Shown here: piece by piece, positions 6,570-13,076 of the stretch
How positions within the stretch are numbered: position 1 is the first letter of the stretch
Layout: each line of letters opens with the position of its first letter
DNA from: an uncultured Oscillospiraceae bacterium
GTDB taxonomy: Bacteria; Bacillota_A; Clostridia; Oscillospirales; Oscillospiraceae
Direction: 5' to 3'
DNA: 13,910 nt
Assembly: GCA_944387745.1 (NCBI GenBank)
Contig: CALXGD010000022.1
Location: 1 to 13,910 of the forward strand
Made by a program: the position numbers and the translations under genes
The notes under the pieces: model-generated
Told to the model about the DNA's origin: nothing
Databases searched by the model: none
The model's input: only the letters and a program-made list of their open reading frames with translations

Positions 6570-7440
6570 CAAAGGTCCCTGATGTAGGAAAATAGAACTA
6601 CATTAGGGGGCTGAGTATGTCCGAAAAAATGAAGATGTATTTGGTGAGGATGCCGGTAACCGTTATATGTCTTACAGATATCCTGAAGCGGATACTATGG
6701 TCTGGGCAGGTCGGAGAAATACGCGGGCTTTGCAGAAATCATCGCGGAACAGTGAGAGTGCATCTGTCACACATATAGCTGCCGCGGAATGTGGCAGGTG
6801 CTGGAGAAATGAGGCATCCACCGTGATCCCAAGACCAACCTGTGTGTCATGGAGAAATATGGCCTGCTTACGGAGATCTGGCGTCGCAAAAAGTAACAGC
6901 AGATACATAAATACGAGAACCCGCTCAGCAAGGAGTTGCATGTGGACGAGCCCAACCGCAAATGAGTAACAAATATTTCTTACAAGCAAGGCGTACTGTA
7001 TCTGTCCATGATCCTCGACTTGTATGGCAGCAGCATCATTGTCTACAAGACCGGCAACCTGGTGTTGGACACCATTCACCTGGCCAAAAAGACGAGCCGA
7101 TGCGGAGTTGCAGTGCCTCAGCAACCAGGGATTAAAGTATACTTTAACCTGATTCAAGAATACGGCATTACATATTCTGGGTCAAGGCAAGGAAATTGTT
7201 ATGACAGCGCTATGGCGGAAAATTTCTTTTTTCCCTCAAGACAGGGGATATCTGCCGACACAAACCAGACACTTTCTCAGGGGCCAATGAGATGATTGAC
7301 CGCTATATTTATTTTTACAATCGCGAACGCAGTCAGCTAAAAACTAGAGTGGTGCCGTCCACGCGTCACCACTCCGCTTAAAACTTCTATTTCCCTACAT
7401 CGCGGCCATTTTGCGCTGTCCGCACTTCTGGGGCAGTTCA
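6570..7440 (+). mobile_element. Degenerate IS3-family insertion sequence remnant
   Basis: The stretch holds a decayed OrfB-type transposase (6617-7381). It is preceded by an 11-bp hairpin with one G-T wobble (6577-6587/6598-6608), typical of the region before the second reading frame in IS3 elements. The right end is probably GGGGCAGTTCA (7430-7440), which resembles ends I remember for this IS group. No matching left inverted repeat and no OrfA were found, so the left boundary is approximate. Confidence 0.6.
6617..7381 (+). pseudogene. IS3-family transposase OrfB pseudogene
   Basis: Fragments of an IS3 transposase can be read in changing frames. They are: MYLVRMPVTVIC from 6617; KYAGFAEIIAEQ followed by a stop; MEKYGLLTEIWRRKK from 6849 followed by TAA; HKYENPLSKELHVDEPNRK ended by TGA where the family has Trp; GVLYLSMILDLYGSSIIVYKTG; then after a frameshift QGNCYDSAMAENFF with the catalytic Glu of the DDE triad; and after another shift EMIDRYIYFYNRERSQLK to the TAA at 7379-7381. 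The first catalytic Asp (WVTDISY in intact relatives) reads VTNISY here. With several stops, at least two frameshifts and a changed active site, the enzyme cannot be functional. The ORFs of 100 and 95 codons on this strand are pieces of it, not genes. Confidence 0.85.
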
Positions 7441-7523
7441 CCAGGGGCCGGCCTCTTTCGTTTTGAAATATCTCCTGCGGCCGCTTCACTTGCTCGCCGC
7501 ACAGTCAGTCCGGCTTTCCTGCT

Positions 7524-8609
7524 CTAAGGCAGCAGGGCGCAGGCAGGGCGAAAAATATGGGCCTGCTCCTCTCCCCGCAGGATCCGCAGTCCTCCCAGAG
7601 CCAGGGCCTCCATCTCATTCTCCCCCGGTATGACGACTACTTTAACTAAGTTATGCAGATAATCAATCACCATTCCTGTCAGCTTTTTGGAGTGAGCCAG
7701 TCCTCCTGTGAGGATTACTCCGTCAATCAGCTCCGTAAAGCAGCCCAGCATGATTCCCACACCCTTAGCAATTTGGAGAGCCTGGGCCTTGTACACCAAT
7801 GCCGCCCACTCATCCCCATCGGCAATCCGCCGCTCGATCTCCTGACAGTCGTGGGTCCCTAGAAGCGCGGACATGCCTCCCTCTCCTCTGAGCTTTTTAA
7901 GCATCTCCTTCTTGGTATATTTTCCGGAGTAGCACATATCCACAACACACAGCATATTCAGACTGCCGGACCGGTCTGGAGAAAAGGGGCCGGCATCATC
8001 TGACACCGAGTCGATGATCCTGCCGTGGCTGTGGGCAGAGATGGAAATTCCGCCCCCCAGGTGGGCAATCACCAAATTCATATCCTCGTACTTCCGCCCC
8101 AGAGCCTCCGCATATTTGTGTCCTGTGGCCCTGGCATTGAGCACATGGCAGAAGCTGGTGCGTGTGACCTCCTTAAAACCGGTCACCCGTGCCTCCGGCA
8201 GCAGTTCGTCACTAGTCACCGCATCATAAATATAGGCCGGAATTCCCAGAGGCAGAGCAAATGCCTGGGCCATCAGACCGCCAAGATTGGAGGCATGATC
8301 AAAAACCGGATAGTTTCGCAGGCAGTCCACCAGATTGTCGTCCACCACATAGCCTCCGGCCACAATGTTGGGAATGATACCTCCGCGGCCTACTGCGGCG
8401 GACAGGGTAGACAGACTGAACTTCTCCTGAGCCAGCCACCCCCGCACTAGGGCAACCCGGTAGTCCAGTTGATCGTACAGAGTGGAAAAGGGGGCCAAAT
8501 CTTGATTGCTGTGGACAATATTTTTCATCAGCAGCTGCCTGTCGTCCTCATAGACAGCCGCCTTGGTACTGGTAGAGCCGGGATTCAAAATCAAAAGACG
8601 GTACGACAT
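7524..8609 (-). CDS. buk: Butyrate kinase (acyl-phosphate kinase)
   Basis: Cytosolic kinase of the acetokinase/Hsp70-like ATPase superfamily that converts butyryl-phosphate and ADP to butyrate and ATP, the energy-yielding last step of the Ptb-Buk butyrate route. At 361 aa it has the normal butyrate kinase length, shorter than acetate kinase (about 400). Nucleotide-binding motifs are intact: NPGSTSTK (9-16), AHLGGGIS (182-189), GPFSPDRSG (207-215), LTGGLAHSK (300-308) and ENEMEALALGG (330-340). ATG 8607-8609 follows AGGAG at 9 nt and lies 15 nt beyond the end of ptb, so the two genes are one operon. Branched-chain acyl phosphates (isobutyrate, isovalerate) are possible alternative substrates. 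No convincing terminator follows the TAG stop; the degraded IS remnant lies downstream on the other strand. Confidence 0.93.
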   Translation of the reverse strand: MSYRLLILNPGSTSTKAAVYEDDRQLLMKNIVHSNQDLAPFSTLYDQLDYRVALVRGWLAQEKFSLSTLSAAVGRGGIIPNIVAGGYVVDDNLVDCLRNYPVFDHASNLGGLMAQAFALPLGIPAYIYDAVTSDELLPEARVTGFKEVTRTSFCHVLNARATGHKYAEALGRKYEDMNLVIAHLGGGISISAHSHGRIIDSVSDDAGPFSPDRSGSLNMLCVVDMCYSGKYTKKEMLKKLRGEGGMSALLGTHDCQEIERRIADGDEWAALVYKAQALQIAKGVGIMLGCFTELIDGVILTGGLAHSKKLTGMVIDYLHNLVKVVVIPGENEMEALALGGLRILRGEEQAHIFRPACALLP

Positions 8610-8624
8610 GGTGATGATCTCCTG

Positions 8625-9554
8625 TCACATAAAATCGATTGATTGCGCTCGAAAGTGGGCCATAGCCGCCGCAATTGCAATGGAATCATACTTTTCTTCC
8701 GGCGAGGCACTGCGAGAATTGACTGTAATCGGGACTTGGGCCCCCAGCACTACTCCGGCCATATCGCCTCCTGCCATTCCATAGAGGGACTTTCCCAGCA
8801 GATTTCCTGCGACAATATTAGGAACTACCAGGATATCCGCGTCTCCAGCTACCGGGCTATGATATCCTTTCAGCTTCGCCGCCTCCAAATCCGTAGCCAA
8901 GTCAAAGGAGATCGGCCCTTCAATCAAACAGGAGCCAAAATCTCCCCGCTCCCCCTCGGACTTTAACACAGCGGCATCCTCGGTCTCTGGCATGTGGCCG
9001 TCCACTGTTTCTGTGGCGCATAGAATGGCGGCTTTCGGCTGTTCATACCCCAAAAACCGGCACAATGAAAGTGCATTTTTCAAAATCTCCCGCTTCTCCT
9101 CCAGGTTTGGAGCAATCACCATTCCTCCGTCGGTCAGAAATAGCAGCTTGTGGTAAGCAGGAACGTCTAAAATGGCTACATGGGACAGAAGTCGCTCCGC
9201 CCGGATTCCAGTATCCGGCCGGACCACTTCCCGAAGCAGTGTCTTGGTCTGAAGCATCCCTTTGACAAGCATCTGACCACAATTTTTCCGAACCAGCGCC
9301 ACTGCTCGCTGTGCGCACGCCGCCTCATCGCCTGCCTCCACCACTCTGTCCCCAGACAACTCCCATCCCAGCGCATCCAATACCCGCTGGATCTGCTCCA
9401 CATCTCCCACCAAAACAGGGTTGACCAGCCCGTCCCGGCTGGCCTGATACACCGCCTCCAAGGTGTGTGTATCGCCAGCCGCTGCCACCACCGCCTCCAC
9501 AGGTTCTACCTCTTTCAGCCGCGCTCTCAGCTCTCCAAATCCGGAAATTGTCAC
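8625..9554 (-). CDS. ptb: Phosphate butyryltransferase
   Basis: Transfers the butyryl group from CoA to phosphate, giving butyryl-phosphate for the kinase encoded next. The 309-aa product has the phosphate acetyl/butyryltransferase fold and the shorter length typical of Ptb rather than Pta. Recognisable stretches are LVKGMLQTKTLLREV (97-111), AILDVPAYHKLLFLTDGG (127-144), GPISFDLA (213-220), VAGDADILVVPNIVAGN (235-251) and SRSASPEEKYDSIAIA (280-295). The start is GTG (9552-9554) with AGGAGG 9 nt upstream. It lies 102 bp after the aldo/keto reductase gene and 15 bp before buk. A weak promoter candidate is present in the 102-bp gap (9597-9625), so it may be transcribed both from that and by readthrough. 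Confidence 0.93.
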   Translation of the reverse strand: MTISGFGELRARLKEVEPVEAVVAAAGDTHTLEAVYQASRDGLVNPVLVGDVEQIQRVLDALGWELSGDRVVEAGDEAACAQRAVALVRKNCGQMLVKGMLQTKTLLREVVRPDTGIRAERLLSHVAILDVPAYHKLLFLTDGGMVIAPNLEEKREILKNALSLCRFLGYEQPKAAILCATETVDGHMPETEDAAVLKSEGERGDFGSCLIEGPISFDLATDLEAAKLKGYHSPVAGDADILVVPNIVAGNLLGKSLYGMAGGDMAGVVLGAQVPITVNSRSASPEEKYDSIAIAAAMAHFRAQSIDFM

Positions 9555-9596
9555 TGCACCGTTCCTCCTGTCCGCAAAACGGAATTCCCGCCTGTT

Positions 9597-9625
9597 ATTT
9601 TGTCGTCTACCAGTCCGCTTTTCAA
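9597..9625 (-). promoter_or_regulatory. Weak promoter candidate for ptb-buk
   Basis: TTGAAA (9620-9625) and CAAAAT (9597-9602) are spaced by 17 bp on the minus strand, about 40 nt before the ptb start. The -10 matches consensus at only four of six positions, so this is tentative. Confidence 0.25.
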
Positions 9626-9656
9626 TTGATAGGCAATGGCGCTTGGGGCCGATTCC

Positions 9657-10697
9657 TCAAGTCCCCCGCTCAATCTGTATCCTATTCTCCCGAAGGACCC
9701 GCAGGTAGTCCCGATAGTTTTCCTCCAACAGCTTGGGCGTATCCAGCTCATAGGGACATTTGGATTTACAGGCGCCGCAGTGCAGACAGTTTTCGATCTG
9801 CTTCATCTTTGCCTGCCACTCCGGAACCATCCATTCCGCTGGGGGTGTCCGTCGGAGCAGCAGAGAAATTCTAGCGCAGGTGTTGATCTCGATCCCCACC
9901 GGACAGGGCATACAGTAGCCACAGCCCCGGCAGAAATCCCCAGCGAGCTCCTTTCGGTCCCGCTCAATCAAAGCCTGACGCTCCGGTGTCATCTCAGGAG
10001 GCGTCTTTGCACAGGCCAAAAATTGTTCCAGCTCCCAGGAATACTGAATACCCCAGATTGGGACCACTGCGGGCTGTGTCTCCATAAACGCCGCCGCTGT
10101 CAAGCCATCCCGAATTGCACCGCCAGCCATAGCTTTCATCGCAATAAAGCCCATGTCCGCCTCTCTGCACCGATCCACGAGCTCCTGTTCCTGAGGGGTG
10201 GAGATATAGCTGTAGGGGAACTGCAAGGTCTCATACAGACCGGAATCAATCGCCTCATGTGCCACAGCCAGCCTGTGGTTGGAAATTCCAATGTGGCGGA
10301 TCTTCCCCTGGCGCTTGGCCTCCAAAGCGGCCTCATACAGTCCATCTTCGTTTCCGGGCTTTGGGCAGAAGGCGGGGTTGTGGAACTGATAGATGTCAAT
10401 ATAATCCGTCTGAAGCTGTCGCAGACTCTCCTCCAGGTCCCGCCACATCTCTGCCCCAGTCTTGGCCTGGGTCTTAGTAGAAATGACAATCTTGTCCCGC
10501 ATACCGGCAAAGGCAATGCCGATTTTCTCCTCGCTGTCCTTATAGAGGCGGGCGCTGTCAAAGTAGTTCATCCCTCCGTCATAGGCTCTGCGGAGCAGGG
10601 TAATCGCATCTTTTTTCGGAATACGGCGGATAGGCAGACAGCCGAAGCTCTGCTTTCCAACCATTAAATTGGTGCGCCCCAGTCGTACCATCTTCAT
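9657..10697 (-). CDS. Aldo/keto reductase with C-terminal [4Fe-4S] ferredoxin domain
   Basis: Cytosolic oxidoreductase (COG1453-like) of 346 aa combining an AKR TIM barrel (about 1-250) with a bacterial-ferredoxin-like tail. The AKR catalytic tetrad is intact: Asp47 and Tyr52 (FDSARLY), Lys75 (STKTQ) and His106 (YQFHN). The C-terminal domain has two cysteine sets: Cys256, 259, 262, 265 (CRGCGYCMPCP) and Cys304, 307, 310, 314 (CLHCGACKSKCP), each able to ligate a [4Fe-4S] cluster. The start is set at ATG 10695-10697 because GAGGAGG lies 8 nt upstream; an upstream in-frame extension to 10766 runs through a terminator stem and is rejected. It is the first gene after that terminator and precedes ptb and buk on the same strand. 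The physiological substrate is unknown; an aldehyde or keto compound linked to the same acyl metabolism is an inference. Confidence 0.9.
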   Translation of the reverse strand: MKMVRLGRTNLMVGKQSFGCLPIRRIPKKDAITLLRRAYDGGMNYFDSARLYKDSEEKIGIAFAGMRDKIVISTKTQAKTGAEMWRDLEESLRQLQTDYIDIYQFHNPAFCPKPGNEDGLYEAALEAKRQGKIRHIGISNHRLAVAHEAIDSGLYETLQFPYSYISTPQEQELVDRCREADMGFIAMKAMAGGAIRDGLTAAAFMETQPAVVPIWGIQYSWELEQFLACAKTPPEMTPERQALIERDRKELAGDFCRGCGYCMPCPVGIEINTCARISLLLRRTPPAEWMVPEWQAKMKQIENCLHCGACKSKCPYELDTPKLLEENYRDYLRVLRENRIQIERGT

Positions 10698-10740
10698 CGC
10701 GTTTTCCTCCTCGTCGTAAAATACGTTTCCCCTCTTATTA

Positions 10741-10785
10741 AAAACCGGACCGTCTCCTTCTGTCAAGAGACGGTCCCACTTTTTT
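10741..10785. terminator. Terminator with A/T tracts on both sides
   Basis: GGACCGTCTC (10747-10756) and GAGACGGTCC (10767-10776) form a perfect 10-bp stem with a 10-nt loop. On the minus strand it is followed by GGTTTTTAATAA and lies just after the stop of the 180-aa spore gene, whose operon it ends. On the plus strand it is followed by cacTTTTTT, but no plus-strand gene was found to use it. Confidence 0.88.
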
Positions 10786-11326
10786 ACCGCTGTTTTCCCG
10801 CTGTCACAAAGAGCTCATAGAGTCGGCTGAGCATATCCCAGGTTTGGCGGTCCATCACGCCGGTCTCCTCCAGCTGGGCCAGATTCTGAAGCCATAGGGT
10901 GTTCTGTACCGAGATATCCCCGTGTTGTCCGTCGGCCTTTCCCTCCGCAATGCCCTCCAGCCGCTCCCGCAGGAGCTGAAACATGGTCTGGGGCAGAATC
11001 ATGGCGCGGCCGGCATCGCCGGGCTGGACCGCAAAGTTCTCACCGGGAAAAATTCGGAGTGTTCTGGGCGGTGCAGAGGAGCGCTCCAGCTCCACCCAGG
11101 CAGCTTGAATGGCGTCCCAGGTACGCCGGTCCACCACACCGGTAACGGGAAGCCCGAACTCCCGCTGAAAGAGCATTACGGCCTCCAGGGTCTGCTCTCC
11201 AAAGACTCCGTCCACCGCCAACGGGGGCAGGATTTCCCACCGGGCAGAGAGTCTCCGGAGCATATGTTGCAAGCTGCGCACCGGGTTGGAGAGCATCTCC
11301 TCCTCCAGTTGTTGTGGAGTCGTCAT
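10784..11326 (-). CDS. Peptidoglycan-binding domain protein, third gene of the spore cluster
   Basis: A 180-aa protein with one clear PG_binding_1 domain (about residues 14-77, with the hallmark AVDGVFGEQTLEAVMLFQ and GVVDRRTWDAI) and a second degenerate half-domain near the C-terminus (about 137-174, ending GVMDRQTWDML). No signal peptide and no catalytic domain are visible, so it is likely a wall- or cortex-binding accessory protein. Its ATG overlaps the upstream stop codon in the ATGA arrangement (11323-11326), and its AGGAGG ribosome binding site is inside the preceding gene, so translation is coupled to the SleC-like protein. A terminator follows directly. The role in cortex binding is inferred from the neighbours; the protein alone shows only the binding domain. 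Confidence 0.85.
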   Translation of the reverse strand: MTTPQQLEEEMLSNPVRSLQHMLRRLSARWEILPPLAVDGVFGEQTLEAVMLFQREFGLPVTGVVDRRTWDAIQAAWVELERSSAPPRTLRIFPGENFAVQPGDAGRAMILPQTMFQLLRERLEGIAEGKADGQHGDISVQNTLWLQNLAQLEETGVMDRQTWDMLSRLYELFVTAGKQR

Positions 11327-12570
11327 ACTAAAATTCCTCCTGTCTCTGGCTTGTCACGATGGCCCGGCTCCAGTGGGTAGCCGGGAAACTGCCCCAGGCG
11401 GCTGGATGAGCCGTAGTCTGGCTGGACAGCTCCCTCTGAAGCCATGGCCGGGACGGCGGCTTCGCCTTGGGGGAAGTTGAGATTGTCATTGCGCAGATCC
11501 CGCTCGATGCCGGAAAACTCCCCATAGAGGGAGTGCCAGGTCTGCTCTCCTACAATACCGTCTGCCAGCAGCCCTTTTTTCCGCTGATATGTCCGCACCG
11601 CCTGGGCTGTCCGGGAGCCGAAGATTCCATCCACTGTCAGAGAGGTAAGAGACGGGTCAAACTCCGCTGTCAGTGCCAGCATATACTGCAGGACGGACAC
11701 GTCGCTCCCCCGGTCCCCCTGGCGCAGCAGGCCGGGGTACTGAAAGGAGACGCCCTCGAACTGTTGGCCCAAGCTCACCAGCTCGGACAGACGGTTGAGG
11801 CCCACATACAGATGGACCATCTTGTACCAGGTGGCCTTGCCCACCACGCCGTCCACCGTCAGATTGAACACCTTCTGAAAGGTCCGCACCGCCGCCTGGG
11901 TCTCCTGGTCAAAGGTCCGGGTAACGGGGAAAATTTTCGGAATGGCTGGGTAGCTCTGGGAGATGCGGTTGAGCATGGTTTTCATCACCGCCACACTCTC
12001 CCCAGTAGAACCCAGGCGCAGCGGGGAGCCGGGGTAGGACCGGCCCAGGCTCTGGATCGGGGCGTCCCGCACCAGCTCGATGTCGTCCCCATAGTAGTAG
12101 CGCAAAATCTCCAGGGGCCCGTAGCCCTGCTGGGCCAGCTCCTGGCTGCCCCACTGGGATAGACCGGCACAGGTGCTGGTGGTGCCGTTGCAGAATTTTG
12201 CCGCCAGGGGCTCCACAAATCCTTTTCGGCGGATATAGTCGTTGAAAATCTCGTCCACCACCTGGCTGATGTTCTCAAAAATGTTCCGGTCCCGGATGAA
12301 TTTCTGATCGTAGGCGGTGGAGGATGTGATCTGAAAGTCATAGCCCCGGCTGGGGTAGAACTCGGTGTATACCCGGTTCAGGGCGAAGGAGATGATGGCC
12401 AGCACGTTGGCCTGAATAGCCGCCGGCTCCCAGGTGGGGTAAATCTCGCTGGAGGCCACGTTTTTGACGTAGTCTGGAAAGGAGACCGTCACGTTCTCTG
12501 CCCAGGCATCCGGGGCGCCCAGGTGTACGGTGATGGTCCGGGGCACATAGGGCGTCACTTGCACAGGCAT
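11323..12570 (-). CDS. SleC-like spore cortex-lytic protein: SpoIID domain plus two peptidoglycan-binding domains
   Basis: A 415-aa protein matching the central and C-terminal part of clostridial SleC, the cortex hydrolase needed for spore germination. Residues about 34-165 form a SpoIID/LytB-type lytic transglycosylase domain: KNVASSEIYPTW with the likely catalytic Glu42, NVLAIISFALNRVYTE, ITSSTAYDQKF, and GLSQWGSQELAQQGYGPLEI leading to YYYGDDIEL. Two PG_binding_1 domains follow (about 184-256 and 280-348), each with the VDGxxG...TW signature. The last 65 residues are low in recognisable features. ATG 12568-12570 follows GAGGTG, 9 nt after the preceding stop; its own stop overlaps the next start. 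SleC normally carries an N-terminal prepro region, which here appears as the separate 130-aa gene upstream. No signal peptide is seen, as expected for a protein made in the mother cell or forespore. Confidence 0.88.
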   Translation of the reverse strand: MPVQVTPYVPRTITVHLGAPDAWAENVTVSFPDYVKNVASSEIYPTWEPAAIQANVLAIISFALNRVYTEFYPSRGYDFQITSSTAYDQKFIRDRNIFENISQVVDEIFNDYIRRKGFVEPLAAKFCNGTTSTCAGLSQWGSQELAQQGYGPLEILRYYYGDDIELVRDAPIQSLGRSYPGSPLRLGSTGESVAVMKTMLNRISQSYPAIPKIFPVTRTFDQETQAAVRTFQKVFNLTVDGVVGKATWYKMVHLYVGLNRLSELVSLGQQFEGVSFQYPGLLRQGDRGSDVSVLQYMLALTAEFDPSLTSLTVDGIFGSRTAQAVRTYQRKKGLLADGIVGEQTWHSLYGEFSGIERDLRNDNLNFPQGEAAVPAMASEGAVQPDYGSSSRLGQFPGYPLEPGHRDKPETGGILV

Positions 12571-12579
12571 GGCCGCACC

Positions 12580-12972
12580 TCATAAAGTCTGGCCGGGGAT
12601 GTCCCGGACGTCGTTTTGCAGCAGACTGGACTGCCCTTCGCTGAGCGGCTCCAGCTCCATCGCCTGGAGGGTCTCCACCCCCTGAAAAATCTGGACGCCC
12701 TCCACCAGCAGCATCGCATAGCCGGGGTGTTCCGCCCATACGTCGCACACGGCGTAGGGCGGCGTGCCGCTCCCAGGGTGAGTGCTGGCATCCAGGGCCG
12801 GAGTTGGGATGGCGATAGGCTGAATGGAGCCGCTCTGGTCCGTGGCCTGGACAGATAGGAGCTGATATTTTCCCGCCTCGCGCTTTTGGGTAACGGCCAC
12901 TGTGGCTCCCGGCACCGGCAGCTTGGCGCGGGAGGTGTAGACGCGGACGTATAGCGTTCCAGTTCCTTCCAT
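12580..12972 (-). CDS. SleC N-terminal-region-like protein, first gene of the spore cluster
   Basis: A 130-aa protein resembling the N-terminal prepro region of clostridial SleC and carboxypeptidase-regulatory-like beta sandwich domains. It opens with GTLYVRVYTSRAKLPVPGATVAVTQ, has a central Pro/Ser/Thr-rich strand (residues 53-72), then PYAVCDVWAEHPGYAMLLVEGVQIFQGVETLQAMELEPL. SleC has the same layout of a PGATV-like strand, a PY...V.A.GY segment and VEGxQI before its catalytic domain. ATG 12970-12972 follows AAAGGAGG at 6 nt. It ends 9 nt before the SpoIID-domain gene, so the pair looks like a SleC polypeptide encoded as two cistrons. It may act as a chaperone or inhibitor of the lytic partner, as propeptides do, but that is inference. 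Confidence 0.75.
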   Translation of the reverse strand: MEGTGTLYVRVYTSRAKLPVPGATVAVTQKREAGKYQLLSVQATDQSGSIQPIAIPTPALDASTHPGSGTPPYAVCDVWAEHPGYAMLLVEGVQIFQGVETLQAMELEPLSEGQSSLLQNDVRDIPGQTL

Positions 12973-12999
12973 GTTACTCCTCCTTTTGGCGGGCGGAGC

Positions 13000-13047
13000 A
13001 AAACAAAACGCCCGCCAGCATTTGCAATATGCTATGCTAGGCGGGCG
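13000..13047 (-). terminator. Rho-independent terminator of gpsA
   Basis: On the minus strand CGCCCGCC (13040-13047) pairs with GGCGGGCG (13009-13016), and an inner AGCAT/ATGCT stem (13017-13021 with 13034-13038) continues it past one bulged base. TTTTGTTTTGC follows immediately. It starts 30 bp after the gpsA stop. A third copy of the arm at 12988-12995 can compete with it. Confidence 0.88.
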
Positions 13048-13076
13048 AAATATGTGTAACTAAGGGCCGGAGCGGT

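Noticed and set aside
6672..7157. 161-codon minus-strand ORF
   Set aside because: It is antisense to the IS3 transposase fossil and shows no similarity to known proteins.
7518..7536. Terminator after buk
   Set aside because: CCTGCT/AGCAGG forms a 6-bp stem but spans the stop codon and has no T tract on the minus strand.
9636..10667. 343-codon plus-strand ORF
   Set aside because: Complement of the aldo/keto reductase, which has intact catalytic and cysteine motifs; the ORF has none.
11467..12162. 231-codon plus-strand ORF
   Set aside because: Complement of the SleC-like gene; high-GC coding regions commonly leave such open antisense frames.
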